Shown here: piece after piece, positions 60,444-64,000 of the stretch
Position numbering within the stretch: position 1 is the first letter of the stretch
Layout: every line of letters begins with the position of its first letter
DNA from: Streptomyces sp. NBC_00377
GTDB lineage: Bacteria; Actinomycetota; Actinomycetes; Streptomycetales; Streptomycetaceae
Direction: 5' to 3'
DNA length: 64,000 nucleotides
Assembly: GCF_036075115.1 (NCBI RefSeq)
Contig: NZ_CP107958.1
Location: 1,550,001-1,614,000, forward strand
Translations under genes and position numbers: made by a program
The notes under the pieces: generated by a model
The model's input: only the letters and a program-made list of their open reading frames with translations
The model's database searches: none
Told to the model about the DNA's origin: nothing

Positions 60444-62306
60444 GTGTGTACTTCGCATGCCCACGAACAGGGCGAGGCCCCCCAGGCCGGTGCCGGAAGA
60501 CGCGGATTCCTCCGCGCCACCGCACTGCTCGGCGCCGCCGCCACGGTCGGCCTCGCACTGCCGGCCACCGCGGAAGCGGCCACCGCGGAAGCGGCCTCCG
60601 CCAAGTGGCGGCCGGACCCCGACAGCCGCCGCTTCACCCTCGCCGTCATGCCCGACACCCAGTACCTCTTCGACGGCCCGAGCATCGACAAGGCGCCGGT
60701 CGAGGCGTCCTTGCGCTACCTCCTGGAGCGCGACGACGAAGGCGGCGCAGGAAACCTGGTGTTCCTGGCCCACCTCGGCGACCTCACCCAGAACGGGGCG
60801 AAGGCCGAAGTAGCGGCGATCAGCGAGGCGTTCGGCCTGCTCGACCGGCGCGGGGTCGGCTACAGCGTGCTGGTCGGCAACCACGACGTGAAGTCGTCGA
60901 CCACCGACCAGCGCGGCGCGACCCCGTACCTGGACGCCTTCGGTCCGCAGCGCTTCCGGGGCAAGCCCACGTTCGGCGGGTCCTCCCCCGACGGCTACAA
61001 CACCTTCCACCTGTTCCGGGCGGGCGGCCGGGAGTGGATGGTGCTGGCGCTGGACTGGCGGCTGTCGGAACAGGGGTACGCCTGGGCCGCCGACGTCCTC
61101 GCCCGGCACCCACGGACGCCGGTCGTCCTGACCACGCACGAACTGGTCGTCGAGGACGACTCCCTGTCGGCGTACGGGCAGCAGCTGTGGGACCGGCTGA
61201 TCGACAACCACGACCAGATCTTCCTGACCCTCAACGGGCACTACTGGCCCGCCGGACGGGCAACGCGCAGGAACGCGGCCGGACACGACGTCCATCTGCA
61301 CCTGACGAACTACCAGAACCGCTACTTCGGCGGCGCAGCCATGATCCGCCTCTACCACTTCGACCTCGACCGAGGCGCCATCGACGTGGAGACGGTCTCC
61401 CCCTGGATCCTCGGCCGGGCCGCGAAAGGGCTCAACGAGCTGGAGCGGCAGGAGATGGAACTGAGCGGCGACGCCGACCGGTTCACGGTCGACATCGACT
61501 TCGACCGGCGCTTCGCGGGTTTCGACCCGCTGCCCGTGCGCGCCGCCCGCCCCGTGGCGAAGGTGCTGGTGCGCGGCACGGTCGCCTACTGGCGCTTCGA
61601 CGGCCACGCCGACGGTACGGCGGTCGGCGGAACCGTCCGGGACCTGTCCGGACGCGGCAACGACCTCGCCCTCGTCACCGTCGGCGGCGGCGCCCTCAAC
61701 TGGTCGTCCGACCACCACCCCGACCAACCCGGCCACGGCAGCCTGGAGTTCCAGGGCTTCAAGTCCCCGCTCAAGGGCGCCTATCTGCGCACGGTCGAGG
61801 GTGCACCCCTCAACTCGGCCACGTTCAAGGACGGTTACACCATCGAGGCGTTCTACCGCCTCCCCGCCGACTGGGATCCGTCGCACCACGCATGGTCGGG
61901 TCTGGTCAGCAGGACCGGCACCGGCGGCGCCGCGGGCAAGACCGGCGACGACCCCGACGAACCGCTGGCCACACTCTCCCTGTCCAACGACCGGGAACCG
62001 CAGTGGGCGATGCGTCCGCTGAACCAGCAGGGCATCGCCACCAACTGGGGTCAGGAGACACCGCTGGAGACCTGGTGGCACCTCGCGGTCGTCAACGACG
62101 GCCGGCACACCACTCTGTACGTCGAGGGCTGCCCGGTGGTGCGCAACCCGAAGGCGGCGGCCGTCGGTGTCGCCTCCGTCGGGCTGCCGTGGCTGCTCGG
62201 CGGTTACGAGTACGGCGGGCAGATCGACCAGATTTTCCACGGCCGCCTCGGCGACGTGCGGATCGTCGAACGTGCGCTGCCCGTCACGTCCTTCATGACC
62301 CACTGA
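60444..62306 (+). CDS. Tat-exported metallophosphoesterase with LamG-type domain
   Basis: A secreted 620-aa protein. The twin-arginine signal GRRGFLRATALLGAAATVGL and an Ala/Thr/Glu-rich cleavage region precede a calcineurin-like phosphoesterase domain (about 63-330). Its motifs are VMPDTQYL, LAHLGDLTQNG, LVGNHDV, LTTHELVV and NGHYWPAG. A concanavalin/LamG domain follows (about 375-615; VAYWRFDGHADGTAVGGTVR, WWHLAVVNDGRHTTLYVEG). GTG 60444 has ACGGAG upstream. The signal region holds a perfect 15-bp tandem duplication (60564-60593, coding ATAEA twice). It follows the beta-galactosidase by 39 bp, so it may belong to the same operon. Confidence 0.88.
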   Translation: MCTSHAHEQGEAPQAGAGRRGFLRATALLGAAATVGLALPATAEAATAEAASAKWRPDPDSRRFTLAVMPDTQYLFDGPSIDKAPVEASLRYLLERDDEGGAGNLVFLAHLGDLTQNGAKAEVAAISEAFGLLDRRGVGYSVLVGNHDVKSSTTDQRGATPYLDAFGPQRFRGKPTFGGSSPDGYNTFHLFRAGGREWMVLALDWRLSEQGYAWAADVLARHPRTPVVLTTHELVVEDDSLSAYGQQLWDRLIDNHDQIFLTLNGHYWPAGRATRRNAAGHDVHLHLTNYQNRYFGGAAMIRLYHFDLDRGAIDVETVSPWILGRAAKGLNELERQEMELSGDADRFTVDIDFDRRFAGFDPLPVRAARPVAKVLVRGTVAYWRFDGHADGTAVGGTVRDLSGRGNDLALVTVGGGALNWSSDHHPDQPGHGSLEFQGFKSPLKGAYLRTVEGAPLNSATFKDGYTIEAFYRLPADWDPSHHAWSGLVSRTGTGGAAGKTGDDPDEPLATLSLSNDREPQWAMRPLNQQGIATNWGQETPLETWWHLAVVNDGRHTTLYVEGCPVVRNPKAAAVGVASVGLPWLLGGYEYGGQIDQIFHGRLGDVRIVERALPVTSFMTH

Positions 62307-62323
62307 CCCCGGCGAGGACCACC

Positions 62324-63991
62324 ATGACCGAGCAGCAAATGCCCACCTGGGCCGACCCGTCCGTCCCGCCCGCCGCCCTCGACGCGCAGGGCGTCTCCCG
62401 ACGCGCCCTCATGCGCCGCGCGGGCCTGTTCGGCGCCGCCTTCGCCCTGGGGTCGGCGGCCGTCCCCGCGGCGGCCGCGTCCGGCCGGGGCTTCGGCGGC
62501 GACGACCCGCGCCTCGCCTACCTCGTCGGCGACCACCACATCCACAGCGTGTACAGCCACGACGCCAAGTACACCTTCTCCCAACTGGCCACCGCGGCAG
62601 CCACCTACGGTCTCGACTGGATGGTGTTCAACGAGCACTCCAACTTCGGGCACGCCTCCTACGGCGCCGCGCTGGAGCACCAGGAGATCCTCAAGGCCCG
62701 CGCCGAGAACCCGCGCCAGCTGATCTTCCAGGGCCTGGAGTGGTACATCCCGGCCGCCGAGCACTGCACGGTCTTCGCCGCCCCCGGCCCGCACGAGGTC
62801 GACCTGCTCACCCGGTTCGAACTCGCCTACGACGGCAAGCTGCTCGGCTACGCCGACGGTGCCCCGGACCATCCGAACACCGCACGCAACGAGGCGCACG
62901 CGGTCAAGGCCATCCAGTGGCTGGCCGAACAGCGCCGTACCGGTTACGTCGACGACGTGCTCGTCCTCGCCAACCACCCGCTGCGCCTGGGCATCGACTC
63001 CCCGCACGAGATGCGCAACTGGCGGGACGCCGCACCCGAGATCATGATCGGCATGGAGGGCGCCCCCGGCGCGCAGGGCGGCGGCATCCCCGGATGGGAG
63101 GGCCCCGACTCGCAGCGCGGCGAGTACACCAACAAGCCGTCAGCCAACTCCTGGCCCGGCTATCCGGAGAACGCGTACGTGCTGTACGGCGGCTTCGACT
63201 GGATGACCGCGACGGTCGGTGGCATGTGGGACGCGATGCTCGCGGAGGGCAAGCTGTTCACGATCACCACCAACTCCGACGTGCACCGGGTCGTGTTCGA
63301 CACCTGGAAGAACGGCGACTGGCTGCCGGGCCGGAACTTCGACAACACCGGCCACATCCCGGACCCGGTGAACACCGATTCGCCCCAGCCGGGCGGCGAC
63401 TTCTGGCCCGGCCAGTTCAGCCGCACCCACGTCGGCGTCACCCGCTACGGCTACCGGGCGGTGATGGCCGGCCTGCGCGCGGGCCGCGTCTGGCTCGACC
63501 ACGGGCACCTGCTCGACGGGCTCGACGTCCGGCTGAAGCGCGACTGCGACCACGGCCGGGGCGTCACCCTCGGCGGCCGGCTGCGGGTGCGCAAGGGCGA
63601 GAAGCTCACCCTGAACGTGACGGTGACCACCGCCTCTCGCCCCAACTCCCACGGAGTCCTGCCGCAGTTGGCGCACGTGGACGTGATCCGCGGCGCGGTG
63701 CGCGGCGCGGTGGCCGACCGTGACACGTGGCGGGCGCCCGACACCAGGGTCGTCCACACGAAGGACGTCCAGGGCCGCAAGGGGACGTACACCCTGCGTA
63801 TCCCGCTGACCGCGGGCGACGAGTCGTTCTACGTCCGGCTGCGCGGCAGCGACGGGAACCGGCACGCGGCCGGTTACCTGGGCGCCTCCGTGGACCCCCA
63901 CGGCCCGATCCCGCACGAGCCCGGCAACGGCGACCCGTGGGCCGACACCTGGTTCTACGCCAACCCGGTCTTCGTGGACGTCGTGAGCTGA
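62324..63991 (+). CDS. Tat-exported CehA/McbA-type PHP metallohydrolase
   Basis: A secreted 555-aa protein with a twin-arginine signal (SRRALMRRAGLFGAAFALGS, cleavage near AAAASG) and a PHP-fold metal site. Metal-ligand segments are VGDHHIHSVYSHDAKYT, FNEHSNFGHASYG, LANHPLRLG and TTNSDVHRVVFD. The C-terminal part (about 400-555) is a beta-rich domain (LTLNVTVTTASRPNSHGVLP, GDESFYVRLRGSDGN). CehA/McbA family members hydrolyse esters, carbamates or phosphoesters; the natural substrate is unknown. It starts 17 bp after the phosphoesterase gene, so the two are cotranscribed. Confidence 0.88.
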   Translation: MTEQQMPTWADPSVPPAALDAQGVSRRALMRRAGLFGAAFALGSAAVPAAAASGRGFGGDDPRLAYLVGDHHIHSVYSHDAKYTFSQLATAAATYGLDWMVFNEHSNFGHASYGAALEHQEILKARAENPRQLIFQGLEWYIPAAEHCTVFAAPGPHEVDLLTRFELAYDGKLLGYADGAPDHPNTARNEAHAVKAIQWLAEQRRTGYVDDVLVLANHPLRLGIDSPHEMRNWRDAAPEIMIGMEGAPGAQGGGIPGWEGPDSQRGEYTNKPSANSWPGYPENAYVLYGGFDWMTATVGGMWDAMLAEGKLFTITTNSDVHRVVFDTWKNGDWLPGRNFDNTGHIPDPVNTDSPQPGGDFWPGQFSRTHVGVTRYGYRAVMAGLRAGRVWLDHGHLLDGLDVRLKRDCDHGRGVTLGGRLRVRKGEKLTLNVTVTTASRPNSHGVLPQLAHVDVIRGAVRGAVADRDTWRAPDTRVVHTKDVQGRKGTYTLRIPLTAGDESFYVRLRGSDGNRHAAGYLGASVDPHGPIPHEPGNGDPWADTWFYANPVFVDVVS

Positions 63992-64000
63992 CCGCCCCGT

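Noticed and set aside
58767..62303. 1178-residue antisense open frame over the beta-galactosidase and phosphoesterase genes
   Set aside because: No recognisable domain, no ribosome site; it is the codon-bias shadow of two well-supported plus-strand genes.

Overview
The window is about 64 kb of very GC-rich actinobacterial DNA, almost certainly from a Streptomyces chromosome. Supporting this are the strong G/C bias at third codon positions, frequent GTG (and one TTG) starts, 4-bp GTGA/ATGA overlaps between operon genes, many Tat-type signal peptides, a two-domain small laccase, a PcaV-type MarR regulator beside fused pcaL, DUF2510 proteins, and sugar ABC importers without their own ATPase. I see no rRNA, tRNA, insertion sequence, phage or CRISPR array.

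Layout. 0.0-6.9 kb: a truncated LacI-type regulator, a Tat-exported small laccase, and a divergent two-gene operon encoding a secreted ThuA + glucose/sorbosone-dehydrogenase fusion and a secreted cupredoxin + Ig-like repeat + DUF1080 (3-keto-disaccharide hydrolase-like) protein. 6.9-11.7 kb: a LigD-type primase/polymerase and an ATP-dependent DNA ligase (divergent, NHEJ-type), a zinc alcohol dehydrogenase and a DUF3048 lipoprotein. 11.8-16.6 kb: protocatechuate catabolism, pcaV then pcaH-G-B-L, with what looks like a deletion scar of pcaI-J-F between regulator and pcaH. 17.1-27.0 kb: housekeeping-like genes (large STAND-type ATPase lacking an output HTH, DUF2510 proteins, TetR + PAP2 + DMT transporter, phosphocholine phospholipase C). 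27.2-34.9 kb: an accessory-looking stretch with an SDR, a GntR regulator and an aryl-aldehyde-dehydrogenase-like gene sharing an AT-rich operator motif, a PAS/GAF/SpoIIE/HATPase sensor phosphatase, and two decayed loci (a rearranged GH53 galactanase and a two-component pair). 34.9-37.1 kb: vanillate O-demethylase vanA, a small Cys/His protein, vanB. 37.4-44.2 kb: an MmyB-like protein, an Xre + ImmA/IrrE pair, an alpha/beta hydrolase, a metallophosphoesterase + phosphopantetheinyl transferase pair and an ATP-grasp protein. 44.4-46.1 kb: a secreted GH18 chitinase with a DasR-like inverted repeat in its promoter. 46.3-64 kb: a glycan-utilisation locus (GH29 fucosidase, GH38 mannosidase, GH4 glycosidase, DeoR regulator, PfkB kinase, solute-binding lipoprotein, two permeases, GH2 beta-galactosidase) followed by two Tat-exported metallohydrolases.

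How the parts fit. Aryl-aldehyde dehydrogenase, VanAB, PcaHGBL and the laccase together suggest use of lignin-derived aromatics (vanillin-type aldehyde to vanillate to protocatechuate to beta-ketoadipate), with the last steps (PcaIJ, PcaF) apparently lost here. The right-hand locus joins alpha-fucosidase, alpha-mannosidase and beta-galactosidase with an ABC importer, a combination that fits uptake of N-glycan-like oligosaccharides. The most novel candidate is the secreted set at 0.9-6.9 kb: a sugar dehydrogenase fused to ThuA, a blue-copper domain fused to a DUF1080 lyase/hydrolase, and a neighbouring laccase could form an extracellular oxidative glycoside-cleaving chain that ends on O2. That is inference from domain content and gene order.
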